Assembly (NCBI GenBank): GCA_002291465.1 | Contig: CP021238.1 | Coordinates: 3,658,001 to 3,722,000, forward strand | Source: Mycobacterium lepraemurium | GTDB taxonomy: Bacteria; Actinomycetota; Actinomycetes; Mycobacteriales; Mycobacteriaceae | Length of the DNA stretch: 64,000 nt | Direction of reading: 5' to 3' | Part shown: positions 9,152 to 21,426 of the stretch, piece after piece | Layout of the letters: the number at the start of each line of letters is the position of its first letter | Numbering within the stretch: the stretch's first letter is position 1 | Position numbers and translations under genes: made by a program | Notes under the pieces: generated by a model | The model's input: only the letters and a program-made list of their open reading frames with translations | What the model was told of the DNA's origin: nothing | Database searches by the model: none

Positions 9152-9967
9152 ATGAAGTCAGTGCAAGAGCTTTTTGAAATAGCTTGGCAAGCAACGCAAA
9201 TCGGTGCCACGACATTGAAGAAAACGCAGCCGAGCTCGGTGCAGCACAAGGGTGATCGCGACCTGGTGTCCGATGTCGACCTGACCATCTAGCGTGACAT
9301 CGCCAACTACCTGTCCCAGACCACGCCGGACGTCGTGCTGTTGGCCGAGGAGTCCGACCATCAGCCCGACATCGAAACCGCCGAGTGGCTCTGGGTTCTC
9401 GACCCGGTGGACGGCACGTCGAATTTCGTGCACGGGCTGCCGCTGTGCGCGGTGTCGTTGGCCCTGCTGCACGCCGGCCGCGCCGTGGTGGCCGTCACCC
9501 ACGCTCCCCTGCTGGGCAAGACCTACCACGCGATCGAGTCCAAGGGCGCGTTCGTCAACGGGGAACGGATCACCGCCAGCGTCAGCGGGGCGATCGTCTC
9601 GCTCGGCGATTACGCCGTCGGCCACGATGCGGGCCGGCTCAACGCGCACCGGCTGGCGCTCACCGCCGAGCTGGTGCCCCGGGTGGAGCGGATCCGGATG
9701 ATCGGCGCCGCGACGCTCGACCTGGCGTTCGTCGCCGAGGGCGCCCTGGACGCCTGCGTGATGATGTCCAACAAACCGTGGGACACCGCCGCGGGGAAGC
9801 TGATCGCCCGCGAGGCCGGAGCGCGGCTGACCGACGCGCAGGGCAACCCGCACACCCACAAGTCCGCGTCGACCGTCGCTGCCGCGCCGGGCATCGCCGA
9901 GCAGCTGGCCACCGTGATCCGCAACACCGAGGTCCCCAGCGACCGGTACGCGGCCGCCGTCGGCTGA
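9152..9967 (+). pseudogene. Inositol-monophosphatase-family protein with in-frame stop
   Basis: An FIG-superfamily phosphatase. All Mg2+-binding motifs are present: LLAEESD, WVLDPVDGTSNFVHG and, near the end, NKPWDTAAGKL. The frame is continuous from ATG 9152 except for a TAG at 9290-9292 (codon 47), where the family usually has Glu in a segment like DVDLTIERDI; one base change (GAG to TAG) explains it. Re-initiation at ATG 9335 would lose the first 61 residues. The first 130 bases are less GC-rich than the rest of the gene. Confidence 0.82.
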
Positions 9968-9982
9968 GCGCCCGCCGTCGGC

Positions 9983-11180
9983 TCAGCCGACATCTCGGCG
10001 ATCGGCACGGCCGCGGCGATCTTGGCGCGGGTCTTCATGACCTTGCCCGGCATGCCGCCGCCGACCACCCCGACCAGGGCCCCGTCGCGTTCGTAGTAGG
10101 CCAGGAACTTGCGGCCGTCGTCCTCCACGATGTGGACGATGTCGTCGGCCTCCGGTTCGCCCAGGCACTGGATCTTGACGTCGTACTGGTCGCTCCAGAA
10201 GTAGGGCACCACCACCGGCTGCACCTCCTTGCCCAGCATCGCCGGCACCACCACTCGGGCCTGGTCCGCGACGTTGCTCCAGTGTTCCACCCGCCCTTGG
10301 TGTCCCGTCGCGTCGCGCCACGACGCGACGTCGCCGAGCGGCCCACACGTTGGGGGCGCTGGTGCGTCCGGCCTCGTCGCACAGGACGCCCCGGTCGAAG
10401 CTGTCGATCGCCACGCCGCTGCCCTCGAGCCAATCGGTGGCCGGACGCGACCCGATGCCGATCACCACCACGTCGGCCGCCAGCTCGGTGCCGTCGGTCA
10501 GCACCACCGCCTCGACGTGCGTGTCACCGCGCACCTGTGCCACCCCGACGCCGAGGCGCACGTCGACGACCTCGGCGCGGTGCAGCCGGGCCACCAGCTC
10601 GCCGATCTGCTCGCCAAGCACCGCGGCCAGCGGGGTGGGTTGCGGCTCGACCAGCACCACGTCCACGCCCAGGCTGCGCCGGCTTCATCGGCCACCTCGC
10701 AGCCGATGAAGCCGGCGCCGATGATCACCGCGCGCTGCGCCGCGGACGCGTGCTAGCGCAGCGCCAGACTCTCGTCGAAGGTCCGCAGCACCCGGATGCC
10801 GTCCAGGTCCGGGATGGTCGGGATGCGCCGCGGCACCAGGCCGGTGGCGATGGCGAGTTCGTCGTAGCCGAGCGTCGTGCCGTCCTCGAGCGTCAGCGTC
10901 TGCACCGCAGTGTCCAGGCTGCGCGCGGCCGACCCCAGCCGCAGCGTGATGTCGTTGTCGTCGTACCACTGGCGGGGTTTGAGCGCGGTGTCGTCCACCT
11001 CTTTGCGCAGCACCTCTTTGGACAGCGGCGGGCGGTCGTAGGGCAGGTGCACCTCGTCGCTGACGATGGTGATGGGCCCGGAATACTCCGAGCGCCCGCA
11101 GCTGCTCGGCGGTGCGGGGCGGCGGCCAAGCCGCCGCCGACGATCACGATTCCGTTGCTGGCGCTTGCGTCACTACTCAC
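9983..11180 (-). pseudogene. Ferredoxin reductase (Rv0688-like), heavily disrupted
   Basis: An FAD/NAD(P)-dependent ferredoxin reductase, readable only by switching frames. Pieces in order: VIVGGGLAAA (FAD motif, GTG start 11178-11180), HLPYDRPPLSKEVLRKEVDD, LAIATGLVPRRIPTIPDLDG, an in-frame TAG at 10753-10755, VIIGAGFIGCEVA (NAD motif), DVVLVEPQPTPLAAVLGEQ, VLTDGTELAADVVVIGIGSRPATDW and WSNVADQARVVVPAMLGK. I count at least four indels, one stop, and a 14-bp inverted duplication at 10678-10716. The C-terminal boundary near 9983 is uncertain because the expected stop is out of frame. Confidence 0.78.
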
Positions 11181-11205
11181 GTGGAGTTCTTAGCACGATG
11201 GCCGC

Positions 11206-13005
<1,800 letters not shown>

Positions 13006-13054
13006 TCAGATTAGCGCTCACGGCGTCGCCGCGGCGGTGATACGCGCAAACCGC

Positions 13055-13480
13055 TTACCCGGACTCGGGCGGCACGATGAGCATCCGGCGCACCGGCGCG
13101 GTCGCGGGTTGCGCCTGCGCCGGGGCGTGCGGCGCCGGGCGCGCCGTGACCGGCGCGCCGGCCGGGCCGGGGGTGGCCGCGCTCTGCAGCGGCGTGGTGT
13201 CGGCGGCCTCGGTGACGGCGTACTGCAGCGCGCCGCCGTTCATCAACTGCACGAACTGGCTGTGGAAGGCGGCGGCCTGGGCGGACAGCGCCTGATAGAC
13301 CTGGGAGTGGGCGTCGAACAGGGCGGCGATGCTGGCAGACACCTCGTCGGCGCCGGGAGCGAGCACCCCGGAGGTGGGACCCAGCGCCGCGGTGCTCGCG
13401 GAACTGATCGTCGACCCGATCCGGGCCAGATCCGTCGCGGCAGCCGCGACGAATTCCGGAGTCGCTTGAACGAACGACAT
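13055..13480 (-). CDS. PE-family protein
   Basis: A 141-residue PE protein. The first about 95 residues are a typical PE domain: [19 protein letters not shown], then [20 protein letters not shown] and [20 protein letters not shown] short Pro/Ala-rich tail follows instead of a PGRS or PPE-partner region. PE proteins are exported by type VII secretion, usually in pairs with PPE proteins; no PPE or esx gene is adjacent. ATG 13478-13480 has a GGGG-rich upstream site. M. tuberculosis has no PE gene at this place, so it is probably an insertion specific to MAC. Confidence 0.88.
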   Translation of the reverse strand: MSFVQATPEFVAAAATDLARIGSTISSASTAALGPTSGVLAPGADEVSASIAALFDAHSQVYQALSAQAAAFHSQFVQLMNGGALQYAVTEAADTTPLQSAATPGPAGAPVTARPAPHAPAQAQPATAPVRRMLIVPPESG

Positions 13481-13605
13481 CGGCACCACCCCGCCACGTC
13501 CTACGGTCCCCGAGGGAGAACTACCGCAAAATCCTAGCGCAGACCGCGCCGCCGGCGCATTATTTCTCCGACGTCGATCCGGGTCCGCGGGGCGCAGAGC
13601 AGAAC

Positions 13606-13640
13606 AAAGCCCGGATCGCCGCGTAGGCAATCCGGGCTTT
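13606..13640 (-). terminator. Intrinsic terminator after tuf
   Basis: A perfect 11-bp inverted repeat (AAAGCCCGGAT at 13606-13616, ATCCGGGCTTT at 13630-13640) with a 13-base loop, starting 17 bp after the tuf stop. In the direction of transcription the stem ends in CTTT followed by GTTCT, a weak U-tract as usual in mycobacteria. Confidence 0.85.
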
Positions 13641-13656
13641 GAACCGACTGAGCGAA

Positions 13657-14847
<1,191 letters not shown>

Positions 14848-14958
14848 TTCTGTGTCCTCCTGGACTAGTTGGTGCTTGTTAAAGCAGTGTTGGTGTTTTC
14901 AGTTGTGCCGCGCCCAAGGCATTCCAATGACCCGGCAAGATTACTCCGCTGCCAGTAG

Positions 14959-17064
14959 CTACTGACCCGTCGCCTTCGCGATGATCTCCTTCGACACGTT
15001 GGCCGGCACTTCGGCGTAGGAGTCGAAGACCATGGAGTAGTTCGCCCGGCCTTGGGTCTTGGACCGCAGTTCGCCGACGTAGCCGAACATCTCCGACAGC
15101 GGCACGTGCGCCTTGACCACGCGAGCGCCGCTGCGCTCCTCCATGGCCTGGATCTGGCCACGGCGGGAGTTCAGGTCGCCGATCACGTCGCCCATGTAGT
15201 CCTCGGGCGTGGTGACCTCGACGGCCATGATCGGTTCCAGGATGACCGGCTGGGCTTGCGCCGCAGCCTTTTTCAGCACCTGCGAACCGGCGATCTTGAA
15301 GGCCATCTCCGACGAGTCGACCTCGTGGAAGGCACCGTCGAGCAGGGTCACCTTGAGGTTCACCAGCGGGTAACCGGCCAGCACACCGTACTGCATGGCG
15401 TCCTGCGCGCCGGCGTCGACCGACGGGATGTACTCGCGCGGGATGCGGCCACCGGTGACCTTATTCTCGAACTCGTAGGTCGCGCCGTCCTCGCCGGTGA
15501 ACGGTTCGAGGTTGATGATGACCTTCGCGAACTGGCCCGAGCCACCGGTCTGCTTCTTGTGGGTGTACTCGACGTTCTCCACCTTGCGGCGGATGGTCTC
15601 CTTGTAGGCCACCTGCGGCTTGCCGACGTTGGCCTCGACCTTGAACTCGCGGCGCATCCGGTCCACCAGGATGTCCAGGTGCAGCTCGCCCATGCCGCCG
15701 ATGACGGTCTGGCCGGTCTCCTGATCCAGGTGCACCTTGAAGGTGGGGTCCTCCTCGGCGAGCTTCTGGATCGACAGGCTCAGCTTCTCCTGGTCGCTCT
15801 TGGTCTTGGGCTCGATGGCCACCTCGATGACCGGGTCGGGGAAGGTCATCGACTCCAGCACGATCTGGTGGTTCGGATCGCTCAGGGTGTCACCGGTGGT
15901 GGTGTCCTTCAGCCCGATCACCGCGTAGATGTGACCGGCCGAGGCGGTCTCCACCGGGTTCTCCTTGTTGGAGTGCATCTGGAACAGCTTGCCCAGCCGC
16001 TCCTTCTTGCCCTTGGTGGAGTTGATGACCTGGCTGCCCGAGTCGACTTCGCCCGAGTACACCCGGACGTAGGTTAGCTTGCCGAAGAACGGGTGCGTGG
16101 CGACCTTGAACGCCAGCGCGGAGAACGGCTCGTCCGTCGACGGCTTGCGGGTGATCAGCTCTTCTTCCTTGCCGGGGACGTGGCCCTCGGCGGGCGGGAC
16201 GTCCAGCGGCGATGGCAGGTAGTCGATGACGGCGTCCAGCATGGGCTGCACGCCCTTGTTCTTGAACGCGCTGCCGCACAGCACCGGGTAGGCCTCCGAG
16301 CTAATGGTCAGCTTGCGGATGGCTCCCTTGATCTCCTCGATCGTGAGCTCTTCACCGCCGAGGTACTTGTCCAGCAGCGCCTCGTCCGTCTCGGCGACGG
16401 CCTCGATCAGCTTGGTGCGGTACTCCTCGGCCTTCTCCTGCAGGTCGGCGGGGATGTCGACGACGTCGTACTTCTCGCCGAGCTTGGCCTCGGCGCTCCA
16501 CACCTTGGCCTTCATCTCGACCAGGTCGACGACGCCCTCGAAGTCGCCCTCGGAGCCGACGGGGATCTGGATCGGGATGACGTTGGCGCCCAGCCGCTCC
16601 TCCATGGTGCGCACGGAGAAGTAGAAGTCGGCGCCGATCTTGTCCATCTTGTTGACGAAGCAGATGCGCGGGACGTCGTACTTGTCGGCCTGGCGCCACA
16701 CCTGCTCGGACTGCGGCTCGACGCCCTCCTTGCCGTCGAACACCGCGACGGCGCCGTCGAGCACGCGCAGGCTGCGCTCCACCTCCACGGTGAAGTCGAC
16801 GTGGCCCGGGGTGTCGATGATGTTGATCTGGTTGTCGTTCCAGAAGCAGGTGGTGGCCGCGGAGGTGATGGTGATCCCCCGCTCCTGCTCCTGCTCCATC
16901 CAGTCCATGGTGGCGGCGCCGTCGTGCACCTCACCGATCTTGTAGCTGATGCCGGTGTAGTAGAGGATGCGCTCGGTCGTCGTCGTCTTGCCGGCGTCGA
17001 TGTGCGCCATGATGCCGATGTTGCGGACCTTGGTCAGGTCGGTCAGCATGTCCTTCTGTGCCAC
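14959..17064 (-). CDS. fusA: Elongation factor G
   Basis: An intact 701-residue EF-G, the GTPase for ribosomal translocation. Visible motifs are [19 protein letters not shown] (P-loop), [14 protein letters not shown] (switch I), DTPGHVDF (G3) and NKMDKIGAD (G4). Domains II-V continue to the C-terminal [12 protein letters not shown]-type region (here [15 protein letters not shown]). It lies 71 bp after rpsG in the streptomycin operon. Confidence 0.99.
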   Translation of the reverse strand: MAQKDMLTDLTKVRNIGIMAHIDAGKTTTTERILYYTGISYKIGEVHDGAATMDWMEQEQERGITITSAATTCFWNDNQINIIDTPGHVDFTVEVERSLRVLDGAVAVFDGKEGVEPQSEQVWRQADKYDVPRICFVNKMDKIGADFYFSVRTMEERLGANVIPIQIPVGSEGDFEGVVDLVEMKAKVWSAEAKLGEKYDVVDIPADLQEKAEEYRTKLIEAVAETDEALLDKYLGGEELTIEEIKGAIRKLTISSEAYPVLCGSAFKNKGVQPMLDAVIDYLPSPLDVPPAEGHVPGKEEELITRKPSTDEPFSALAFKVATHPFFGKLTYVRVYSGEVDSGSQVINSTKGKKERLGKLFQMHSNKENPVETASAGHIYAVIGLKDTTTGDTLSDPNHQIVLESMTFPDPVIEVAIEPKTKSDQEKLSLSIQKLAEEDPTFKVHLDQETGQTVIGGMGELHLDILVDRMRREFKVEANVGKPQVAYKETIRRKVENVEYTHKKQTGGSGQFAKVIINLEPFTGEDGATYEFENKVTGGRIPREYIPSVDAGAQDAMQYGVLAGYPLVNLKVTLLDGAFHEVDSSEMAFKIAGSQVLKKAAAQAQPVILEPIMAVEVTTPEDYMGDVIGDLNSRRGQIQAMEERSGARVVKAHVPLSEMFGYVGELRSKTQGRANYSMVFDSYAEVPANVSKEIIAKATGQ

Positions 17065-17135
17065 AGAAGTCTTCCCACTCTTTCGATTGCTCGGTTAGTT
17101 CGCTGTCGCCGCCGCCACTGTGCGTGCGGCGTTGA

Positions 17136-17606
17136 TCACCAGCGGTAGTGCGCGAAGGCGCGGTTGGCCTCGGCCATCTTGTGGGTGTCCTCGCGCCGCT
17201 TGACGGAGGCCCCGAGGCCGTTGCTGGCATCCAGGATCTCGTTTGCCAGCCGCTCGACCATGGTCTTCTCCCGGCGTTGCCGCGAGAAGCTGACAAGCCA
17301 GCGCAGCGCCAGCGTGGTGGACCGGTCCGGACGCACCTCGACGGGCACCTGGTAGGTGGCACCGCCGACCCGGCGGCTGCGCACCTCGAGGGCGGGCTTG
17401 ACGTTGTCGAGAGCACGCTTGAGCGTGATCACGGGATCGGTACCTGTCTTCTCCCGGGCGTTCTCGAGCGCACCATACACAATGCGCTCGGCGAGCGATT
17501 TCTTCCCCTTCAGCAGGACTTTGTTCACCAGCTGGGTGACCAGTTGCGCCCCGTAGACCGGGTCGTTGACCAACGGGCGCTTCGGCGCGGGCCCCTTGCG
17601 CGGCAT
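17136..17606 (-). CDS. rpsG: 30S ribosomal protein S7
   Basis: An intact 156-residue S7, a primary binder of the 16S rRNA 3' domain. It starts [19 protein letters not shown] and ends [11 protein letters not shown]. The ATG at 17604-17606 shares one base with the rpsL stop (TGATG), so the two genes are translationally coupled. Confidence 0.99.
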   Translation of the reverse strand: MPRKGPAPKRPLVNDPVYGAQLVTQLVNKVLLKGKKSLAERIVYGALENAREKTGTDPVITLKRALDNVKPALEVRSRRVGGATYQVPVEVRPDRSTTLALRWLVSFSRQRREKTMVERLANEILDASNGLGASVKRREDTHKMAEANRAFAHYRW

Positions 17607-17980
17607 CAGCTCTTCTCCTTCTTGGCGCCGTAACGGCTGCGAGCCTGCTTGCGGTTCTTGACACCCTGGGTGTCCAGCGAGCCGCGGATGATCTTGTACC
17701 GCACACCGGGCAGGTCCTTCACCCGGCCGCCGCGCACCAGCACCATGGAGTGCTCCTGCAGGTTGTGGCCCTCGCCGGGGATGTAGGCGGTGACCTCGAC
17801 CTGGCTTGTCAGCTTCACGCGGGCGACCTTCCGAAGCGCCGAGTTCGGCTTCTTCGGGGTGGTGGTGTACACGCGGGTGCATACGCCACGGCGCTGCGGG
17901 CTGCCCTTGAGAGCCGCGGTCTTGACCTTGCCGATCTTGTCCCGACGACCCTTTCGGACCAGCTGCTGAACGGTTGGCAT
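17606..17980 (-). CDS. rpsL: 30S ribosomal protein S12
   Basis: An intact 124-residue S12, part of the decoding centre. The loops [12 protein letters not shown] (Lys43) and [12 protein letters not shown] (Lys88) carry the wild-type residues at the two positions known for streptomycin resistance in mycobacteria. First gene of the operon; the 248 bp upstream (17981-18228) must hold the promoter, but I cannot pick a unique -10/-35 pair there. Confidence 0.99.
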   Translation of the reverse strand: MPTVQQLVRKGRRDKIGKVKTAALKGSPQRRGVCTRVYTTTPKKPNSALRKVARVKLTSQVEVTAYIPGEGHNLQEHSMVLVRGGRVKDLPGVRYKIIRGSLDTQGVKNRKQARSRYGAKKEKS

Positions 17981-18228
17981 CTAGGCGGCTTTCTGTGTTG
18001 GTGTTGACGTCTTTTGGGCGGTATTCAAGTCTTCTTAGTGCAGTTATGACCGGTCGGGTCACCCCGGGGCCGAGTGTGTCGCATGCGCTGCGCACCGGAC
18101 CGGGGTCCGATGCATCCTGGACACGCGAATTCGCCCGGCATTCACTTCATTTACGGTTAGGCGCCGTAAGCCGCCAGGCACGAGGAACCACAATACCCGC
18201 CGCCGGTCTCGCAGGTCAAAGCGGTGAA

Positions 18229-18861
18229 CTAGCCGTGCGCGGTGCGCCGTTCCAGACCCGCCGCCAGCCGCAGCACCATGTCGGAGAACAACGCGTCGGT
18301 GTCGATGTCGTCCATCACGCCGGTCATCTCCAGCAGCACGAAGCCGTGCAGGGCGGACCAGAACTCCAGCGCGGCGTGGAACGCCTCCTCGCCGTCCAGC
18401 CCGTAGGAGTGCAGCACCGAGATCACCGGTGCGGCCGCGCCGCGGGTGGCGGCGGTGTACTCGGGATCGTCACCGCCCCGCGGCATCCGGGTGAAGGCCG
18501 AGTAGCGGCCGGGGTGGTGGTGGGCGTAACTGCGGTAGGCGCCGGCCATGACCAGCACCGCGTCGTCGCGGGCGCGGCCCTCGCCGACCCGGTTGAGCAT
18601 GGTGATGATGTCGTCGATGACCCGGATCCGCACGGCCCGGCGCAGGTCCTCCAGGCTGTCCACGTGGTTGTACAGCGACGGCCCCTTGGTGCCCAGCTGG
18701 GTGGCCAGGGCGTTGATGGTCAGCGCGTCCCAGCCCTCGCGATCCAGGAACGTCAGCGCGCCGTCGATGATCCCCTCGCGGCTCAGCTTGGCCGGGCGGG
18801 CGGCGGGCCGTCCCGCGCGCTGCCGCCCGGCCGCCGTCGGCGGTTCGGGTTGAGCTGCCAT
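18229..18861 (-). CDS. TetR-family regulator (Rv0681-like)
   Basis: A 210-residue TetR-family repressor. The helix-turn-helix is visible in LSREGIIDGALTFLDREGW followed by LTINALATQLGTKGPSLYNHVDS. The start is taken as ATG 18859-18861 (MAAQPEPPTAAGRQ); an upstream in-frame ATG would overlap the operator-like palindrome at 18888-18908. The C-terminal domain resembles TetR_C (VMAGAYRSYAHHHPGRYSAF). The ligand is unknown. It stands alone between rpsL and divergent DUF3060 genes. Confidence 0.88.
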   Translation of the reverse strand: MAAQPEPPTAAGRQRAGRPAARPAKLSREGIIDGALTFLDREGWDALTINALATQLGTKGPSLYNHVDSLEDLRRAVRIRVIDDIITMLNRVGEGRARDDAVLVMAGAYRSYAHHHPGRYSAFTRMPRGGDDPEYTAATRGAAAPVISVLHSYGLDGEEAFHAALEFWSALHGFVLLEMTGVMDDIDTDALFSDMVLRLAAGLERRTAHG

Positions 18862-18887
18862 GCGGTCGCCCTTCGATCGGGTACGGA

Positions 18888-18908
18888 TCAACTAATGACT
18901 CTAGTTGA
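18888..18908. promoter_or_regulatory. Operator-like palindrome upstream of the TetR gene
   Basis: A perfect inverted repeat TCAACTA (18888-18894), 7-base spacer, TAGTTGA (18902-18908). It lies 26 bp before the TetR start and in the divergent gap to the DUF3060 genes, so it could control both. Autoregulation is inferred from position. Confidence 0.6.
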
Positions 18909-19015
18909 CGCGCGCCGAAGGAGAAGAAACTCTGCCCTCCGGCGGGCATCTGCACGTAATGTCATGCTTGCCTCGTTCGAGCATCTTCGAGCCGCGTGAC
19001 AAAAGGGGGCCCGCC

Positions 19016-19393
19016 GTGAAGTGGACGACCGTCGCCGGGTCATTGGGCGCCTGCGCGCTTGCCGTCCTCGCCGGGGCGGTTGCCCCGCCGCGGGTCGCGC
19101 AGGCCAAGAACGGCGACACCCACATCATCGGGCAGGACACCGAGCAGACCATCGACTGCAACGACGCCACCCTGCTGGTCAACGGCACCGGCAACGTCGT
19201 CGCCGCGCTGGGCAACTGCTATGCCGTGACGGTGATGGGTTCGTCGAACACCGTTATCGCCGACTCGGTTTCGCACGACATCACCGTGTACGGCTATGAC
19301 CAGACGGTGTTCTACAAGAGCGGTCAGCCGTTCCTGTGGGACCGCGGCCGCGAATTGGGCATGACCAACCGGCTCCAACAGGTTCCTGGTTAA
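19016..19393 (+). CDS. Exported DUF3060 protein (Rv0680c-like)
   Basis: A 125-residue secreted or membrane-anchored protein. The GTG at 19016-19018 follows an AAAAGGGGG ribosome site. A signal peptide is clear (WTTVAGSLGACALAVLAGAV, then APPRVAQA before the mature KNGDTH). The mature part has the DUF3060 pattern of short beta repeats around N-[TS]-[VI] motifs (NGTGNVVAALGNCYAVTV, SSNTVIADSVSHDITV). The function is unknown. It pairs with the related lipoprotein gene 46 bp downstream. Confidence 0.85.
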   Translation: MKWTTVAGSLGACALAVLAGAVAPPRVAQAKNGDTHIIGQDTEQTIDCNDATLLVNGTGNVVAALGNCYAVTVMGSSNTVIADSVSHDITVYGYDQTVFYKSGQPFLWDRGRELGMTNRLQQVPG

Positions 19394-19439
19394 AGCACAG
19401 CAGCACAACATAATTCGAATCAAGGGGGAACGAGGAACC

Positions 19440-19926
19440 ATGCCCGCCCGTACACCCACACCTGTCCGTGACCGCTGGCTGCGCCTGACCGTGGCACCGG
19501 CCGCGGCGCTGCTGCTGGCCGGCTGCAGTTCGACGGCCAACCCGCCAGCGGGCTCGTCGACGACCACCACCAAGAGCACCGCCACGACAAGTGCCGGCGC
19601 GGCGCCGACGACGGGATCAGGCGGGGCGAGCACCACCACGTCCATCGAGATCGGCAACACGATCAATTACGGGTCGATGGGCACCACCACCACCCTGGGC
19701 TGCGCCGGCGGCAAGTCGCTGAACGTGGGCGGCTCGGACAACACCCTAACCGTAACCGGCGCCTGCGAGTCGGCGACCGTCAGCGGCACCAAACAACAAG
19801 ATCACCTTCGACAAGGTCAACACCCGCATCACCGTGCTGGGGATGAACAACACGATCACCTACAAGGACGGTGACCCCAAGGTCGACAAGATCGGCCAGA
19901 GCAACACCATCAACAAGGGCGGCTGA
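19440..19926 (+). pseudogene. DUF3060 lipoprotein (Rv0679c-like), one-base insertion
   Basis: A threonine-rich lipoprotein. The signal peptide ends in the lipobox LLLAGC (Cys about residue 29), followed by a Thr/Ser/Ala linker and a DUF3060 repeat domain (SLNVGGSDNTLTVTGACESATV). In SGTNNKITFDKV, an extra A in the run at about 19790 (ACCAAACAACAAG) shifts the frame. The correct tail (ITVLGMNNTITYKDGDPKVD, ending INKGG) is readable in the next frame to TGA 19924-19926. With the shift, a 144-residue protein with a wrong C-terminus would be made. Confidence 0.82.
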
Positions 19927-19940
19927 CCCTCAGCCGGCCC

Positions 19941-20708
19941 TCAAACCGCGGAGGCGCCGTGCCGTCCCGCGCCCGCGGCGAACCGGCCGGCGCCTTCGTT
20001 GGCCTCGGCGGCCACCCGGGAGATGCTGGCTAATTCGAAGTCGAGAGCCTCGGATTCCGTTGCTCCCCACTGGTGTAGCGCCGAGAGCCGGTCCGAGCGC
20101 AGGCACTGCTGCGGCAGCGCGGCCAGTTGCGCCGCCAATTCCTCGGCCGCCCGGCGCGATTGACCTTTGGGGACAACGCGATTCGCCAGGCCGATGGCCT
20201 GGGCTTCGTCGGCGGCCACGGCGCGGCCGGTAAGGATCATGTCCATCGCGCGGCTGTGCCCGATCAGCCGTGGCAGCCGCACCGTGCCGCCGTCGATCAG
20301 CGGGACCCCCCAGCGCCGGCAGAACACCCCGAACACGGCGTCCTGCTCGACCACCCGCAGGTCACACCAGATGGCCAGCTCCAGACCGCCGGCGACCGCG
20401 TAGCCGCTGACCGCGGCGATGACCGGTTTGGACAGCACCATCCGGGTCGGGCCCATCGGGCCGGGGCCACTCCGGTGCACGGCGTTGGCCTCGGGCGTGC
20501 CGAACGCCTTCAAATCGGCTCCGGCGCAGAATGTTCCGCCCTCGCCCCACAGCACGGCCACCGATGCGGAGTCGTCGCGGTCGAACTCCTCGAACGCCGC
20601 ATACAGCGCGGCCGCCGTCGGGCCGTTGACCGCGTTGCGCGCCGCCGGCCGGTTGATGATCACCGTGGTGACCGGGCCATTGCGTTCGATTCGCACCGGG
20701 TCACTCAT
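19941..20708 (-). CDS. echA5: Enoyl-CoA hydratase/isomerase EchA5-like
   Basis: An intact 255-residue crotonase-fold protein. The oxyanion-hole segments are GTFCAGADLKAFG and SGYAVAGGLELAIWCD. The position of the catalytic Glu in the second half reads FCRRWGVPLIDGGTVRLP. The ATG at 20706-20708 overlaps the stop of the PaaX-like gene as ATGA, so it is the last gene of the fadE8-echA4-PaaX-echA5 unit. The substrate is unknown; the context suggests beta-oxidation of an unusual acyl-CoA. Confidence 0.88.
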   Translation of the reverse strand: MSDPVRIERNGPVTTVIINRPAARNAVNGPTAAALYAAFEEFDRDDSASVAVLWGEGGTFCAGADLKAFGTPEANAVHRSGPGPMGPTRMVLSKPVIAAVSGYAVAGGLELAIWCDLRVVEQDAVFGVFCRRWGVPLIDGGTVRLPRLIGHSRAMDMILTGRAVAADEAQAIGLANRVVPKGQSRRAAEELAAQLAALPQQCLRSDRLSALHQWGATESEALDFELASISRVAAEANEGAGRFAAGAGRHGASAV

Positions 20709-21424
20709 GTCGCCTCCGCAAATAGTGGGTCGCGCCGCGCCATCAGCTCCGCGGCGAAGTCGTGGTAGGCGGCCCGCAGCCGGGTGCCGGGCCAGTCCGG
20801 GGGCAGCAGTTCGTCGGGCAGCACCGGGTCGGTGAGCAGGTGCCGGACCATCGCCGCGGCCACCACGAAACGGCCGGGAACGTCTGGCACCGCGGCCATC
20901 TCGTCGAGCAGCCGGTGCCCGGCCCGGACCCAGCCGGGCAGGTCCCACAGCCGCCCCGCCAGGTCGGCGGAGTCATCGTCGCGGGCGGTCATCACCCGCG
21001 CCCGGTCGGTGACGTCCGGTTCGAGCTGGGTGTCGATGTTGTCCGGGCGCATCCACACGCCCTCGCGCAGTTCACCGAACCGCTCGTCGTGCATGATGTT
21101 TCGCAGCGCAGCGCGGGTACGCGCGTCGTCGCCCACGCTGGTCACGATCAGCGTGACCCACTGCCCGCGCCAGGGACGGACCTTGGGGTCGATGGCGTCG
21201 TCCTGTCGCCGCTGGCGCGCGAGCAGGCGATCCGAGAGCCGGTAGCCGTCGGCCGAGCGTATCAGGTCGCCGGCATTCACCATCCGGGTCAGCGCCACCC
21301 GCAGTGTCGGCTCCTTGATGCCGAAATCGGAAGTGAACCTGACCAATTCGCTGGCCCGGGCGTGCGCGGGGTGCGCACCGAGCAGCACGCTGAGCACCAC
21401 CGACCGCGCTGTCAGATCCGGCAT
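20705..21424 (-). CDS. PaaX-family transcriptional regulator (Rv0674-like)
   Basis: A 239-residue PaaX-type repressor: an N-terminal winged helix (ARSVVLSVLLGAHPAHARASELV, then KEPTLRVALTRMVNAGDLIR), a central domain (PKVRPWRGQWVTLIV) and the PaaX C-domain with WMRPDNID. PaaX regulators sense acyl-CoA intermediates such as phenylacetyl-CoA. It lies between two hydratase genes and overlaps echA5, so it probably controls this operon; the candidate site is the palindrome at 24059-24095. Confidence 0.88.
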   Translation of the reverse strand: MPDLTARSVVLSVLLGAHPAHARASELVRFTSDFGIKEPTLRVALTRMVNAGDLIRSADGYRLSDRLLARQRRQDDAIDPKVRPWRGQWVTLIVTSVGDDARTRAALRNIMHDERFGELREGVWMRPDNIDTQLEPDVTDRARVMTARDDDSADLAGRLWDLPGWVRAGHRLLDEMAAVPDVPGRFVVAAAMVRHLLTDPVLPDELLPPDWPGTRLRAAYHDFAAELMARRDPLFAEAT

Positions 21425-21426
21425 CG

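Noticed and set aside
8179-9177. Long plus-strand frame across the aldo/keto reductase and the following gap
   Set aside because: The first half is antisense to the reductase and the second half has no mycobacterial codon pattern or motif.
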